Made by a program: the position numbers and the translations under genes. DNA of 64,000 bases. It comes from Flavobacterium endophyticum (lineage in GTDB: Bacteria; Bacteroidota; Bacteroidia; Flavobacteriales; Flavobacteriaceae). Numbering within the stretch: position 1 is the first letter of the stretch; each line of letters begins with the position of its first letter. Location of the stretch: the NCBI RefSeq assembly GCF_003634455.1, contig NZ_RBLC01000001.1:310001-374000 (forward strand), in the 5' to 3' direction. The notes under the pieces were generated by a model. That model was not told where the DNA came from, did no database searches, and worked only from the letters and a program-made list of their open reading frames with translations. Positions 23,644-32,443 of this stretch are shown here, piece by piece.

Positions 23644-26001
23644 ATGAAAAACCTACCACACAACTCCGCTACTCCTATCTTAAAATCAGACAGTCTTGTC
23701 TTTCCATCACGCGTCAATACGCTTGGAGATGACGAGCAATTGCCGGAAATCTTATTTATAACATCCTATCCTCCGAGAGAGTGTGGCATTGCCACCTATT
23801 CTCAAGATTTGATGAAAGCATTGAACAATCAATATGTAAGTTCTTTTTCCTTGACCGTTTGCGCTCTGGAAAACGAACACGAAAGACATCTGTATGCCGA
23901 CGAAGAAGTAAAATATACTTTAAACACTTCTGATCCTGCTTCATTTAGGACTATTGCAGAAACTATAAATAACGATGACAATATTAAGGTAGTCGTAATC
24001 CAGCATGAGTTTGGGCTTTTCCAGGACAATGAGAGCTTCAATGCTTTCTTATTAGAAATCGAGAAGCCTTTGGTGGTTGTATTCCATACGGTATTGCCAA
24101 GACCCGATGTTGAATTTCAGAAAAAGGTACAGCATATTCTTGACAGGGCGGATTCTATAATTGTAATGACAAAAAATTCAGAAGCCATCCTTAAAGAAGA
24201 TTATACGGTAGCTTCTGAAAAAATCAGCGTGATTCCGCACGGAACCCACTTGGTACCGCATACCGATAAAAATGCGCTGAAAGCCAAATATGGCGTAAAA
24301 GGCAGAAAGGTCCTTTCTACTTTCGGACTTCTTAGTTCTGGAAAAAGTATTGAGACGACTTTAGACGCACTGCCAAACATTATAAACAAAAGCCCGGACG
24401 TGCTTTTCCTAATTATAGGCAAGACCCATCCGGGCGTTGTGTTGCATGAAGGAGAATCGTATCGCGATTCCTTACAGCAAAAAATCAAAGAATTGAAACT
24501 TGAAAATCATGTGCAGTTCGTAAACAAATATCTTCCGTTAAATGAATTGCTGGATTATTTGCAGCTGACCGATATTTATCTTTTCACTTCTAAAGACCCA
24601 AACCAAGCTGTCAGCGGTACTTTTTCGTATGCCATGAGCTGTGGTTGTGCGATTGTTTCCACGCCGATTCCTCATGCCAAAGAAATGCTTGCCGATGGTT
24701 CTGGACTTACTTTCGACTTTGGAAATTCCAAACAATTAGCCGAAGCCGTCAACTTGCTTATTTACGACATCGGCTTGCGAAAAAATATGATACTGAATGG
24801 TCTTCATAAAATCATGCATACCGCTTGGGAAAATTCAGCGGTGGCACATGCCGTATTGTTCCAGAAAGTTTCAGGCGGAAAAATAGAATTGCATTACAGG
24901 AATCCGAAACTCAACTTGGATCATATTAAAAAGATGACTACTGAATTCGGAATGTTCCAGTTTTCAAAATTAAACCGTCCTGACCCAAATTCAGGCTATA
25001 CGCTTGACGACAATGCCAGAGCATTAATTGCTTTGTGCCAAGATTACAAGCTAACAAGAGATATTGAAGACTTAAAATACATCAACATCTACCTCAATTT
25101 TATTTCCTATTGTATCGACGATGATGGAAAATTCAAGAATTATGTGGATGTAGACAAAAATTTCACGCCTCAGAATAATTCTGTAAATCTTGAAGACAGC
25201 TCCGGCCGTGCTATATGGGCTTTAGGATATTTGGTATCATTGGCTCCTATGCTGCCTTCAAATTTTACTAAAAAAGCCGAAGCCTTATTCAGGAAAGCCA
25301 TGCTGCAGACCGAAAAGATGCACTCGACAAGAGCGATGGCTTTTATCATCAAAGGACTGTATTATTTCAACAGACAGGTGAAAGATCTCGACAATCAAAT
25401 CTATATCAAAATATTTGCCGACAGGCTCGTGCAGATGTACAAGCATGAAAGCTCTATAAACTGGAAATGGTTTGAAAGCTATCTTACCTATGCCAACAGC
25501 GTACTTCCAGAAGCATTGCTTTGCGCTTATGCTGTCACGAATAAGGAAGAATATAAAGAAATTGCAAGAGAATCTTTTGACTTCTTGCTGGACAATACTT
25601 TTTCTGATAACAGTATCAAAGTAATTTCCAACAAGAGCTGGCATATCAAAGGGCAAGACAAGCATAGTTATGGAGAGCAGCCAATTGATGTGGCGTATAC
25701 TATCTTAGCCTTGCGTAAGTTCCATGATATTTTTAAGGATGAAGAATATCTTAATAAGATGGAAATCGCTTTCAACTGGTTCTTGGGCAACAATCATCTA
25801 AAACAGATTATTTACAATCCATGTACGGGTGGCTGTTTCGACGGACTTGAAGAAAACAACGTAAACCTTAACCAAGGCGCCGAATCTACTTTGAGTTATT
25901 TGATGGCCAGACTGACAATAGCACGCTATTTCGGAAATGCAAATACGATTTACTTTCGCAAAAAATTAAAAGCAACAAAACTTTTGCTTCTAAAGAGTTA
26001 A
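23644..26001 (+). CDS. Two-domain glycosyltransferase: GT4 plus C-terminal helical barrel
   Basis: The first ~410 residues are a GT-B glycosyltransferase of the GT4 type: ITSYPPRECGIATYSQDLM (N-terminal acceptor side), VIQHEFGLF, VIPHGTHLVPH, STFGLLSSGKSIETTLDALP and SGTFSYAMSCGCAIVSTPI near the donor-sugar site. Residues ~430-785 read as an alpha/alpha-barrel like those of glycoside hydrolases acting on mannosides (GYTLDDNARALIALCQDY, SSGRAIWALGYLVSL, PIDVAYTILALRKFHDIF). Such fusions in Bacteroidetes often sit near mannoside phosphorylases, but none is present here. Substrate unknown; cytoplasmic by lack of a signal peptide. Confidence 0.87.
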   Translation: MKNLPHNSATPILKSDSLVFPSRVNTLGDDEQLPEILFITSYPPRECGIATYSQDLMKALNNQYVSSFSLTVCALENEHERHLYADEEVKYTLNTSDPASFRTIAETINNDDNIKVVVIQHEFGLFQDNESFNAFLLEIEKPLVVVFHTVLPRPDVEFQKKVQHILDRADSIIVMTKNSEAILKEDYTVASEKISVIPHGTHLVPHTDKNALKAKYGVKGRKVLSTFGLLSSGKSIETTLDALPNIINKSPDVLFLIIGKTHPGVVLHEGESYRDSLQQKIKELKLENHVQFVNKYLPLNELLDYLQLTDIYLFTSKDPNQAVSGTFSYAMSCGCAIVSTPIPHAKEMLADGSGLTFDFGNSKQLAEAVNLLIYDIGLRKNMILNGLHKIMHTAWENSAVAHAVLFQKVSGGKIELHYRNPKLNLDHIKKMTTEFGMFQFSKLNRPDPNSGYTLDDNARALIALCQDYKLTRDIEDLKYINIYLNFISYCIDDDGKFKNYVDVDKNFTPQNNSVNLEDSSGRAIWALGYLVSLAPMLPSNFTKKAEALFRKAMLQTEKMHSTRAMAFIIKGLYYFNRQVKDLDNQIYIKIFADRLVQMYKHESSINWKWFESYLTYANSVLPEALLCAYAVTNKEEYKEIARESFDFLLDNTFSDNSIKVISNKSWHIKGQDKHSYGEQPIDVAYTILALRKFHDIFKDEEYLNKMEIAFNWFLGNNHLKQIIYNPCTGGCFDGLEENNVNLNQGAESTLSYLMARLTIARYFGNANTIYFRKKLKATKLLLLKS

Positions 26002-26015
26002 TTATTAATTCACTG

Positions 26016-26049
26016 CAAAAAAGCCAGCTGTTTAGCTGGCTTTTTTTAT
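26016..26049 (+). terminator. Terminator of the glycosyltransferase gene
   Basis: AAGCCAGCT and AGCTGGCTT form a 9-bp stem around GTTT, followed by T7. Confidence 0.88.
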
Positions 26050-26053
26050 GGGC

Positions 26054-26084
26054 ATAAAAAAAGAGGCCGAAGCCTCTTTTTTAT
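26054..26084. terminator. Second hairpin terminator, serving the minus-strand lipoprotein
   Basis: AAAAAAGAGGC and GCCTCTTTTTT around CGAA; U-tracts on both strands. It is placed to end the convergent lipoprotein gene. Confidence 0.82.
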
Positions 26085-26091
26085 TTCAATA

Positions 26092-26637
26092 TTATTTTCT
26101 GGATTCTAATGTTTTCACATTGCTGTCATTCAATCCGTACGCTTTGATTACTGCATTGTAATCGCTAAGGTCAACTGCAGGTGCAGCTGTAGCTCCTTTA
26201 CCAGAATTTGCTGCTTTGTTAGACAGGTAACCTGGAATAATTACGACACGGAAAACTTGGTTTACAGAAAATGCTGGTTCTTCTTCAGCAGGGAAATTAC
26301 TATCAATATAAATATTGATTGAATTTACAGTAAAGTCAAAAGTATATTGCAAGTACTCAGCTCCAGAGCTAAAGAAATAGGTTTGTGGAAGTGCTTCCCA
26401 TACATCTTGTCCTCCTGCAGTACCTGAAAGCCTATATATCATAATCATATCTGAATTGAAAATAGGAGGAAGCAAAGAGTAGTTAATTTTATAACCGTTT
26501 CCTGCGTTGAAAGTTGTGTTTTGGTTGATTTCAAAAACCTCTGCAATTGTGTCGTTATCAACACGATCGTCATCGTTAGTACAACTTTGTAATGCTGTCA
26601 TTCCGACAATAGCTAAAAGTAAAAATATTCTTTTCAT
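26092..26637 (-). CDS. Hypothetical lipoprotein, 181 aa
   Basis: The start MKRIFLLLAIVGMTALQSC (Cys19) is a clear lipoprotein signal; a longer frame to 26685 adds 16 unlikely residues. The mature protein is beta-rich (FNAGNGYKINYSLLPPIF, YLQYTFDFTVNSINIYID) and ends in a short helical tail (NAVIKAYGLNDSNVKTLESR). I recognise the type as common in Flavobacteria but know no function. TATTTTTG at 26678-26671 provides a -7 box 34 bp upstream, so it is a single-gene unit. Confidence 0.75.
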   Translation of the reverse strand: MKRIFLLLAIVGMTALQSCTNDDDRVDNDTIAEVFEINQNTTFNAGNGYKINYSLLPPIFNSDMIMIYRLSGTAGGQDVWEALPQTYFFSSGAEYLQYTFDFTVNSINIYIDSNFPAEEEPAFSVNQVFRVVIIPGYLSNKAANSGKGATAAPAVDLSDYNAVIKAYGLNDSNVKTLESRK

Positions 26638-26841
26638 AATGTTATTTTTTATTTGTTTATAAATGTATTCCAAAAATAAAGCCAAAAAAAAGTTTTTAGA
26701 GAAATTTAATACTTTTTTATTCGATTCTCTAGGTTTTACTTTCCTTAAAAAGGCTGTAACTTATTACATATTAATTAAATAAACTAAAAACATATTTTCT
26801 TTTAAATAATCCGTCTTTTTCAAAAAATTAGTAAATCACTA

Positions 26842-27846
26842 CTAATTTTCCTTTCTAACTATTTCCTTTTTCTTTTCTAAATATGCTTTCAAAAGACCGC
26901 TCAAATCCACCTTGTGGAATTTTTGAGGTTTGTTTATAAAAGGCTTTCTGGAGAAATTTTCATTGGTCAGGTAATACTGCAATCCGTTTTCTGTGGCAAC
27001 TCCTTCTACTTGATGGAATGGAAGCCGCAGCTTGATTCTTCTTTTGTTTCCGGCAAAAAAATCAGCACCGCTAAAATCGTATAAGAGATATAAAAAAGGC
27101 TTGAGTCGTTTGGTATAGCCGCATAAGACGACCAAATTCTTTGACTCTAAGAAAGTAGCTCCGGTAATCAATCCTCTTACATCGTGTATTGTTTTTAATT
27201 TCGCTATGTGCTGGCCTGGAAGTTTCGGGAGCGAATATACCGCCGTCTTCTGAGATGTCCATTGCTTGGTAAAAATATAGATGCTGTCTTTTGAAACGAT
27301 AAAAGCTTCGCCGTCATACTCTGTCTTGTTGGCTCTTGAAGGCGTGAAATCTATCTGGTCGGAATAGCTGAAATGGATCGTGTCAATTACTGGATTTACG
27401 GAAAGCGAATTCTTTTGAATTCGCAAGATGCGTAAGTCTTTCCTGTTTCCTGCCGAGTTGTTTCCGAAATCGCCTATATAAAGGTAGCTGCTATCCTGCG
27501 AAATCTCCTCCCAGTCTTTATTTGCTACATTTTTCAATTCATACGATTGCTGTATTTCGCCGGAAATCGTGTCCAAGGCATAAAGAGCCGTGTCCTTGTC
27601 GTCATTTTGCGTCCACAGTTTTCCATCCCAAAAGAGAAGGCCAGAAGTTTCGTGCAATTTCTTGTCTAGCTTTTTAGAAAAATCGGGTTTTATCTTTGCT
27701 TTTTTATAGTCGCAGCTCCCGTCGTTCCATGTGGCTTGCGGATTGTAGTTTTTAGACAGCGGATCTGTACAGCCCGAAACCTGTGCTCTTGCACCTAAAG
27801 TAAAAGCAATATTCAGTAGGACGACGAGCCAGCAGAGAGTCTTCAT
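26842..27846 (-). CDS. Secreted propeller-like protein
   Basis: The 334-residue protein has a signal peptide (TLGARAQ) and then GCTDPLSKNYNPQATWNDG, the Cys-flanked 'GCTDPxAxNYNPxAxxDDGSC' motif seen in many exported flavobacterial proteins. The rest repeats short blades (LLFWDGKLWTQNDDKDTALY, YLYIGDFGNNSAGNRKDLRI, EGVATENGLQYYLTNENF) and resembles an esterase-like or SdiA-regulated beta-propeller. No catalytic residues can be assigned. It has no type 9 C-terminal tail. Confidence 0.72.
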   Translation of the reverse strand: MKTLCWLVVLLNIAFTLGARAQVSGCTDPLSKNYNPQATWNDGSCDYKKAKIKPDFSKKLDKKLHETSGLLFWDGKLWTQNDDKDTALYALDTISGEIQQSYELKNVANKDWEEISQDSSYLYIGDFGNNSAGNRKDLRILRIQKNSLSVNPVIDTIHFSYSDQIDFTPSRANKTEYDGEAFIVSKDSIYIFTKQWTSQKTAVYSLPKLPGQHIAKLKTIHDVRGLITGATFLESKNLVVLCGYTKRLKPFLYLLYDFSGADFFAGNKRRIKLRLPFHQVEGVATENGLQYYLTNENFSRKPFINKPQKFHKVDLSGLLKAYLEKKKEIVRKEN

Positions 27847-27898
27847 GTTTTTTTATTTACCGCATAAAAATAACGAAAAAGAAATGGATTGTGTTCGG

Positions 27899-28135
27899 CT
27901 AAAAAGTTTTGCCTTCTCTATTTCTTGCACGTTCTATATCTTCTAGCGTGGCACATTTGGTGTTGACCCTGACCTCATCGATTAAAAAAGGCAGGTGTAT
28001 GCATTCTACTTCTGAAAGGTCTTCATTCAGATAATCTTCTACATCTTTCAGGTCGTAAAACCAATATTTGTCAAACTGTACTTTTTTTATGGAAGCGTCT
28101 TTCAGCAGGATTTCTTCTTTTAGTTTTTTGATCAT
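27899..28135 (-). CDS. Small hypothetical protein, 78 aa
   Basis: A short cytoplasmic protein with FDKYWFYDLKDVEDYLNEDL followed by IHLPFLIDEVRVNTKCATLEDIERAR. The pattern, an aromatic-rich strand, a helix around 'DVxDYLNEDL', then 'VNTKCATLEDIERA', recalls the small Bro-N/KilA-N-like DNA-binding or antirepressor-type proteins, but the likeness is loose. It ends 52 bp upstream of the propeller gene start on the same strand. Function unknown. Confidence 0.6.
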   Translation of the reverse strand: MIKKLKEEILLKDASIKKVQFDKYWFYDLKDVEDYLNEDLSEVECIHLPFLIDEVRVNTKCATLEDIERARNREGKTF

Positions 28136-28209
28136 GGTGAGGCTAAAATTCTTGTACTACAAAGTACGGGATTTGAAATAGAGAATCCCCTACTCCATAA
28201 GTGTTTTAA

Positions 28210-28251
28210 CAAAAAAAGGCTCTCGGAAATACATCCTGAAAGCCTTTTTGT
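28210..28251 (-). terminator. Terminator upstream of the 208-aa gene's stop
   Basis: AAAAAGGCT and AGCCTTTTT pair across an imperfect stem with a loop of about 18 nt; it ends the minus-strand gene at 28267. Confidence 0.7.
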
Positions 28252-28266
28252 TATTTCTTTAATAGT

Positions 28267-28893
28267 TTACGACGTCAAAAAATAATCAATGAGCAACTTG
28301 CTGCCTTCTTTCCATCGTATCCAGCCTGACTTCAGACTGCCGCCGCCAACATCGTCGCAATGCGGGCCTGTGAAGATCTGGATCCAATCGCCTTTCATGG
28401 TCTTGACCTGAAAGCATTCGTCTCCGTCAAATTGGATTTCTTTGGCTTCATCGTTGGGCTGTGTCTTGATTTCTTGCGGAAAATCATTTCGGGAAATCAT
28501 AAACATTTCTTTCAAGAATCCTTCCCAGGTATTGAGGTCGGTTGTTTTGGTTTTCCTGAGCCAATACGATTCTCCTGTTTCGTTGTTTACAATTATTTCG
28601 ACCCAAAATCGTTCTTCCGACTTGCATCTAAAAATGAGCTGGTTGTCTTCTATAGCAAATATTTCGGGTTTCAGCCATTTTTCATGATTTTCGAAATCTT
28701 TGAGGTCGAGGCTTTCTGTGTTTTCATCGTTAAAGAACTCGAGAATGTGCTTGGGTTCTTTGTCATAAGGATCTGCGTATAGTTTCAGTACCGTCTGTCC
28801 GTTCAATTTTACAGATACGATTCCGATTCCGATATCCGCTTGTGCCATAGCATTAAGCGATATCAAGAGAACAATTGCTTGTAGAAATTTCAT
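28267..28893 (-). CDS. Secreted hypothetical protein, 208 aa
   Basis: The signal peptide is short (FLQAIVLLISLNAMAQADIG). The mature part is rich in Trp and acidic residues and has a repeated strand-loop pattern (VKLNGQTVLKLYADPYDKEP, LIFRCKSEERFWVEIIVN, FQVKTMKGDWIQIFTGPHCD, GWIRWKEGSKLLIDYFLTS). The last part, with 'GDWIQI' and 'GWIRWK', looks like an SH3-like barrel. No family recognised. It probably forms a single-gene unit. Confidence 0.7.
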   Translation of the reverse strand: MKFLQAIVLLISLNAMAQADIGIGIVSVKLNGQTVLKLYADPYDKEPKHILEFFNDENTESLDLKDFENHEKWLKPEIFAIEDNQLIFRCKSEERFWVEIIVNNETGESYWLRKTKTTDLNTWEGFLKEMFMISRNDFPQEIKTQPNDEAKEIQFDGDECFQVKTMKGDWIQIFTGPHCDDVGGGSLKSGWIRWKEGSKLLIDYFLTS

Positions 28894-28979
28894 TGTGTGG
28901 GTTTACTTGTTTTAATAGCGTATAGAAAGAACGTTTTAAAAATCTTTTTATTTTGTCTTTTAAATTACTGCCTCTTATA

Positions 28980-29852
28980 TTATTGTGCTACAGTGCCATT
29001 GGCTTTAAAAATTTTTGAAAAGAACAAAGCATGATACGGCAGTGCATTCTCCCAATATTCCCAAGTGTGGGCGCCAGGACGTTCGGTATACTCATGAGAC
29101 ACTTTGCCGTAGACAAGCCTTCTGTGCAATTCTCTGTTGGGCCCGATCAAGAAATCATCTACGCCGCAATCAATAATCAGCGGCAGGGCGTTTGCCTTCA
29201 TCTTGTCAATCATATTCAGCACGGCATGGGCTGCATATACTTCTTGTGGCGCTCCTTCCGGCCCGAAAACAGGCTCCATCAGTTTGTCTATTCTTTCTGG
29301 CGCGTCTACGCCCATGTTTTTCATGGTTCCCATATCGACGGCGCCGCTCATGCTTCCGGCCGCGGCATATAGGTCAGGGTGTTTTGTGGCTAAATACAAA
29401 GCGCCGTGTCCGCCCATAGAAAGGCCCGTGATGACACGTCCCTTTTTCTCATGGATCGTCCTATAGGTCTGGTCGATTTTCTGGACGACTTCTTTGGTGA
29501 TGTAGGTTTCAAACTGGCTTCCTTTGTTTACGGGACTGTCGAGATAAAAGCTAAACGTCTCGCCTTCTGGCATAACGATAATAATATCGTATTGATTGGC
29601 CAGGTCTTTGATCGTCATTTTATTCGGCGTGCTTTTCAGCCAGTCCCTAAAATGTCCATAAGCTCCGTGGAGCAGGTACATCACCGGATATTTGGCTTTG
29701 CTTTTTGAATACGAGTTCGGCAAGACTACCGCCGCGTTGTAGGTTTTTCCCATAGCGGTACTTGGAATGGCTAGCGTATCTACTTTGGCTGCTTGCGAAG
29801 CGAGGCCAGACAGCAGGAAGAAAACAACTAAGAGTAGCTTTAGATTTTTCAT
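28980..29852 (-). CDS. Secreted esterase, alpha/beta hydrolase (esterase D / feruloyl esterase type)
   Basis: The 290-residue protein has a signal peptide (SGLASQAA) and a complete hydrolase fold. PVMYLLHGAYGHFRDW is the oxyanion strand and GLSMGGHGAL holds the nucleophile Ser145; VDDFL (about 230) offers the Asp and PGAHTWEYW (about 268) the His. The family hydrolyses esters such as acetylated or feruloylated carbohydrates and S-formylglutathione; an exported member suggests a polysaccharide-linked or xenobiotic ester. It lies alone between two unrelated genes. Confidence 0.88.
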   Translation of the reverse strand: MKNLKLLLVVFFLLSGLASQAAKVDTLAIPSTAMGKTYNAAVVLPNSYSKSKAKYPVMYLLHGAYGHFRDWLKSTPNKMTIKDLANQYDIIIVMPEGETFSFYLDSPVNKGSQFETYITKEVVQKIDQTYRTIHEKKGRVITGLSMGGHGALYLATKHPDLYAAAGSMSGAVDMGTMKNMGVDAPERIDKLMEPVFGPEGAPQEVYAAHAVLNMIDKMKANALPLIIDCGVDDFLIGPNRELHRRLVYGKVSHEYTERPGAHTWEYWENALPYHALFFSKIFKANGTVAQ

Positions 29853-29916
29853 AAGCGAATATATTGATTCAAATTAACGATTTAATTCCAACATCTTGAA
29901 GAGAACGTCACGGTGT

Positions 29917-30798
29917 TTATAGCTCTTCCTTTTTTTTCATGGTCCGTACGTGCTCCAGATAGGTCCTTATGTTTTGCTCGAGTTCTATCGGATAGGGATA
30001 GCCGAGCTTTTTCGCCATCTCGATTCCTAATTCTGAGCCGATATCGGCATAGGCAAACAGGGCGCGCCAGTTGTCTTCTATGTCGCTGCCAGAAAATGTG
30101 GCTTCAATTTTTTTCCATAGGGCTGACGGCAGGTATTTTTTAAACAGCCTTCCTTTTTTATTGGTCGAGACTTTCCAATCGTGCTCCAGTCCGATGTGCC
30201 ATTCGATTATTGTGGTGAAGTACTGCGTCCGCATGTTATCTTCAGACATGAATTTGGCGTAGAACAGGTCGCCGCGCCAAAGGCATTTGGCTACGTAGGT
30301 CATGTCCCACCAGAAATCATTAAACAGCGTGGCAAATTCCTGCTCCGTAGGTTTGTGGATCATTACGGCTTCATAGGTAGGCGGCTTCATGTTTTTTGTA
30401 AGTCCGTCTTTGTCTAAGAGGACTACATAGCCTACATCCCAATCTTCTTGGAGTTCGTCTGCTGCCACATCTTCTAAAAACTTTTCTACGGAATAGATCT
30501 TGAAGTCTACCTTGGTATAGTCTTCATAAAAGACCATCCGCATGGCGTGCCTGCCTTCAAAGGCGTCTTCGTTTTCGACAATCATGGCTATCTTTTTGCC
30601 GAAGTTTTCAACCCAAGTATCGTCTGATAAAAATTGCTGGATGTCGCTTACGACAAACTCAATGTCCAAATCGCTGAACGGGTCTACTGGCGCATAGGGA
30701 TTCACGAGCGAACTGGTCAAGAGTACAGCCCTGATAGCCTCGCTGGAGGCCGCCCAGTCTACAATTTCCATCAATTGGATTTCTCGCTTGTTTTCCAT
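29917..30798 (-). CDS. Aminoglycoside 6-adenylyltransferase-like (ANT(6)/AadS family) protein
   Basis: The protein has 293 residues, the length of ANT(6) enzymes. DPFSDLDIEFVV carries the nucleotidyltransferase DxD metal ligands (D43, D45); MRMVFYEDYTKVDFKIY, FWWDMTYVAKCLWRGDLFYAK and MRTQYFTTIIEWHIGLEHDW match the family core. ANT(6) enzymes add AMP to streptomycin. Chromosomal homologues are frequent in Flavobacteria and not all confer resistance. The gene starts a tight minus-strand run (6 bp to the cupin gene). No mobile element is nearby, so it is likely intrinsic. Confidence 0.85.
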   Translation of the reverse strand: MENKREIQLMEIVDWAASSEAIRAVLLTSSLVNPYAPVDPFSDLDIEFVVSDIQQFLSDDTWVENFGKKIAMIVENEDAFEGRHAMRMVFYEDYTKVDFKIYSVEKFLEDVAADELQEDWDVGYVVLLDKDGLTKNMKPPTYEAVMIHKPTEQEFATLFNDFWWDMTYVAKCLWRGDLFYAKFMSEDNMRTQYFTTIIEWHIGLEHDWKVSTNKKGRLFKKYLPSALWKKIEATFSGSDIEDNWRALFAYADIGSELGIEMAKKLGYPYPIELEQNIRTYLEHVRTMKKKEEL

Positions 30799-30804
30799 TG
30801 CCGG

Positions 30805-31167
30805 TTATAGGGTATCTAAAGTGCGTTTTGTCAGTTCGCTGTTTTCTGCGTCGCCTGTATTTAGCGTAGTTGCGGGTTCAAAAAGCAATACAGAGACTTC
30901 TTGCAGTGCTACCGGCCGATGCTCTACGCCTCGCGGCACGATCAGGAATTCGTTTTCTTTCAGCTCTACAGTCTTGTCGCGAAATTCCATCTGGAACTGG
31001 CCGCTGACAACCATAAACATCTCGTCTTCGTTATCGTGCTTGTGCCAGACAAATTCTCCTTGAAACTTGACCAGCTTGACGTGCTGTCCGTTCAGCTCTC
31101 CAACAATTCTTGGATTCCAATAATCGTTGAATAAGGAAAGCTTTTGTGTTATGTTTACTTTTTCCAT
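30805..31167 (-). CDS. Cupin domain protein
   Basis: The 120-residue single-domain cupin has motif 1, FVWHKHDNEDEMFMVVSGQ (two His and a Glu as metal ligands, about 36-54), and motif 2, FLIVPRGVEHRPVALQEV with the last His. It is cytoplasmic. Such mono-cupins bind a metal or small ligand and no substrate can be assigned. It is 6 bp upstream of the adenylyltransferase gene and 27 bp downstream of a GNAT gene, so all three are probably one transcript. Confidence 0.88.
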   Translation of the reverse strand: MEKVNITQKLSLFNDYWNPRIVGELNGQHVKLVKFQGEFVWHKHDNEDEMFMVVSGQFQMEFRDKTVELKENEFLIVPRGVEHRPVALQEVSVLLFEPATTLNTGDAENSELTKRTLDTL

Positions 31168-31194
31168 TTCGTTACCGTGACTTGTTATTGTGTC

Positions 31195-31722
31195 TTATTC
31201 TAAAAGCATCCTGAATCCGTAAACGGCCAGTTCCCCTTGCATAAAATCGAGGTCTTTCGATCTTTTGAATCCCATGCGTTCATACATTTTCCAGGCGGTC
31301 TGCATGGCCATTGTCGTATGGATGATGATCTGCCTGTTGCCGTCTTCTCTGGCTCTATTGATACAGGCTTCGGTCAGCAACTTGCCGATGCCTTTGCCTC
31401 TTGCGGAGGGGCTTACGGCCAAAAGCCTGAATCCTGAAGTGTTTCTTTCCTGCGTGGCAGTTCCTCCGGAACCATAGTAGTGCATATCGCCAAAATAAAC
31501 CACGCCACCTTCGATAGTTCCTGCAGGAGAAACGGCTGTCAAAAGCGCTCCGCTGGGCTTGTCGGCAAATTCGCCAACGGCAGCGAGCTTTTTATAGTAG
31601 TCGGGCTGCTCTGATGGTTTTGGAAAACCTTCGAGCTGCGAATAGGTTGCTACCATCAGCTTTCCGATTTCTTCAAATTCGGAAGGCCGTGCTTTTCGTA
31701 CGATGTATTCTTTGCTTTCCAT
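31195..31722 (-). CDS. GNAT family N-acetyltransferase
   Basis: The 175-residue protein shows GNAT motif A, RLLAVSPSARGKGIGKLLTE (about 100-119; Q/RxxGxG/A acetyl-CoA loop), preceded by a beta strand and followed by INRAREDGNRQIIIHTT and the C-terminal MYERMGFKRSKDLDF. Substrate unknown. It is part of the run of minus-strand genes with the adenylyltransferase-like and cupin genes; two acetyl- or adenylyl-transferring genes side by side is compatible with drug or metabolite modification but does not show it. Confidence 0.88.
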   Translation of the reverse strand: MESKEYIVRKARPSEFEEIGKLMVATYSQLEGFPKPSEQPDYYKKLAAVGEFADKPSGALLTAVSPAGTIEGGVVYFGDMHYYGSGGTATQERNTSGFRLLAVSPSARGKGIGKLLTEACINRAREDGNRQIIIHTTMAMQTAWKMYERMGFKRSKDLDFMQGELAVYGFRMLLE

Positions 31723-31791
31723 ACTTGCTCTAGCAGCGTTTTCTTGCTGAATACGAAGTTATAAAAAATAAAGCTCGATTGGGCGGTTTAC

Positions 31792-32358
31792 TTACTTCTG
31801 TTCTTGCTTGTGGATCTGGTGCAGTATAAAATCTTTCCTTTCTGCAACAGTACCTTTTGGCACTTCAATGACTTTGTAGCCGTAGGCTTCATAGGTCTTT
31901 TTCATCTGTTCAAAGGTGGCTTCGGCCTCGTTCCAGTCTTGCTTTCTTTCGCTGTCGGTTTCATAAATGGCTTTCCAGGGCGGGAAGATAAAAACGGTAG
32001 AACTGTAGCGATAGGTTGTGGCTATTTCTTGCATCTCGGACGTTGGATCTTTGCCTATGATAGCCGCATAACAAAAAGCATCTAAAATACCTCGATCAAA
32101 AAACAGAGGCGACAGACTAGCCGCAGCTGCCGCATCTTTATAGCTTTCTACAGAAGCCAGCAGCATCAGTTCCATATAACGTTCCTTGTTTTTCCACGGG
32201 AGCGCCTCTCCTGCTGTGGCTATCTGTTCTTTGATGATCGCGCGGGCGGTTTCGGGCACGGTACTGTAGCCGCTTTTTTGGAGTTCGTCTAAGACAGCGG
32301 TCTTGCCTACCCCCGGTCCGCCCGTAAGAATGTAAAAATATTCGTTTTGGAATTTCAT
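31792..32358 (-). CDS. P-loop ATPase/kinase-like protein (AAA_28 type)
   Basis: The 188-residue protein opens with LTGGPGVGKTAVLDELQKSG, a Walker A loop at about 12-20, followed by STVPETARAIIKEQ, the conserved acidic segment of the AAA_28/NadR-kinase-like family. LFFDRGILDAFCYA supplies the Walker B-like Asp and a 'DRG' lid motif; FPPWKAIYETDSERKQDWNE is the lid region. The fold suits a small-molecule kinase. It shares its strand with the neighbouring genes but with wider spacing (69 and 85 bp). Confidence 0.85.
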   Translation of the reverse strand: MKFQNEYFYILTGGPGVGKTAVLDELQKSGYSTVPETARAIIKEQIATAGEALPWKNKERYMELMLLASVESYKDAAAAASLSPLFFDRGILDAFCYAAIIGKDPTSEMQEIATTYRYSSTVFIFPPWKAIYETDSERKQDWNEAEATFEQMKKTYEAYGYKVIEVPKGTVAERKDFILHQIHKQEQK

Positions 32359-32443
32359 ATCAATCTATTAGTGTCTTTTTGATACTGCTTTCAAAGTTAG
32401 GAAAAAGCGGCTTTTTGGCGCGGCAAGGGTTCCTTGATTTTCT

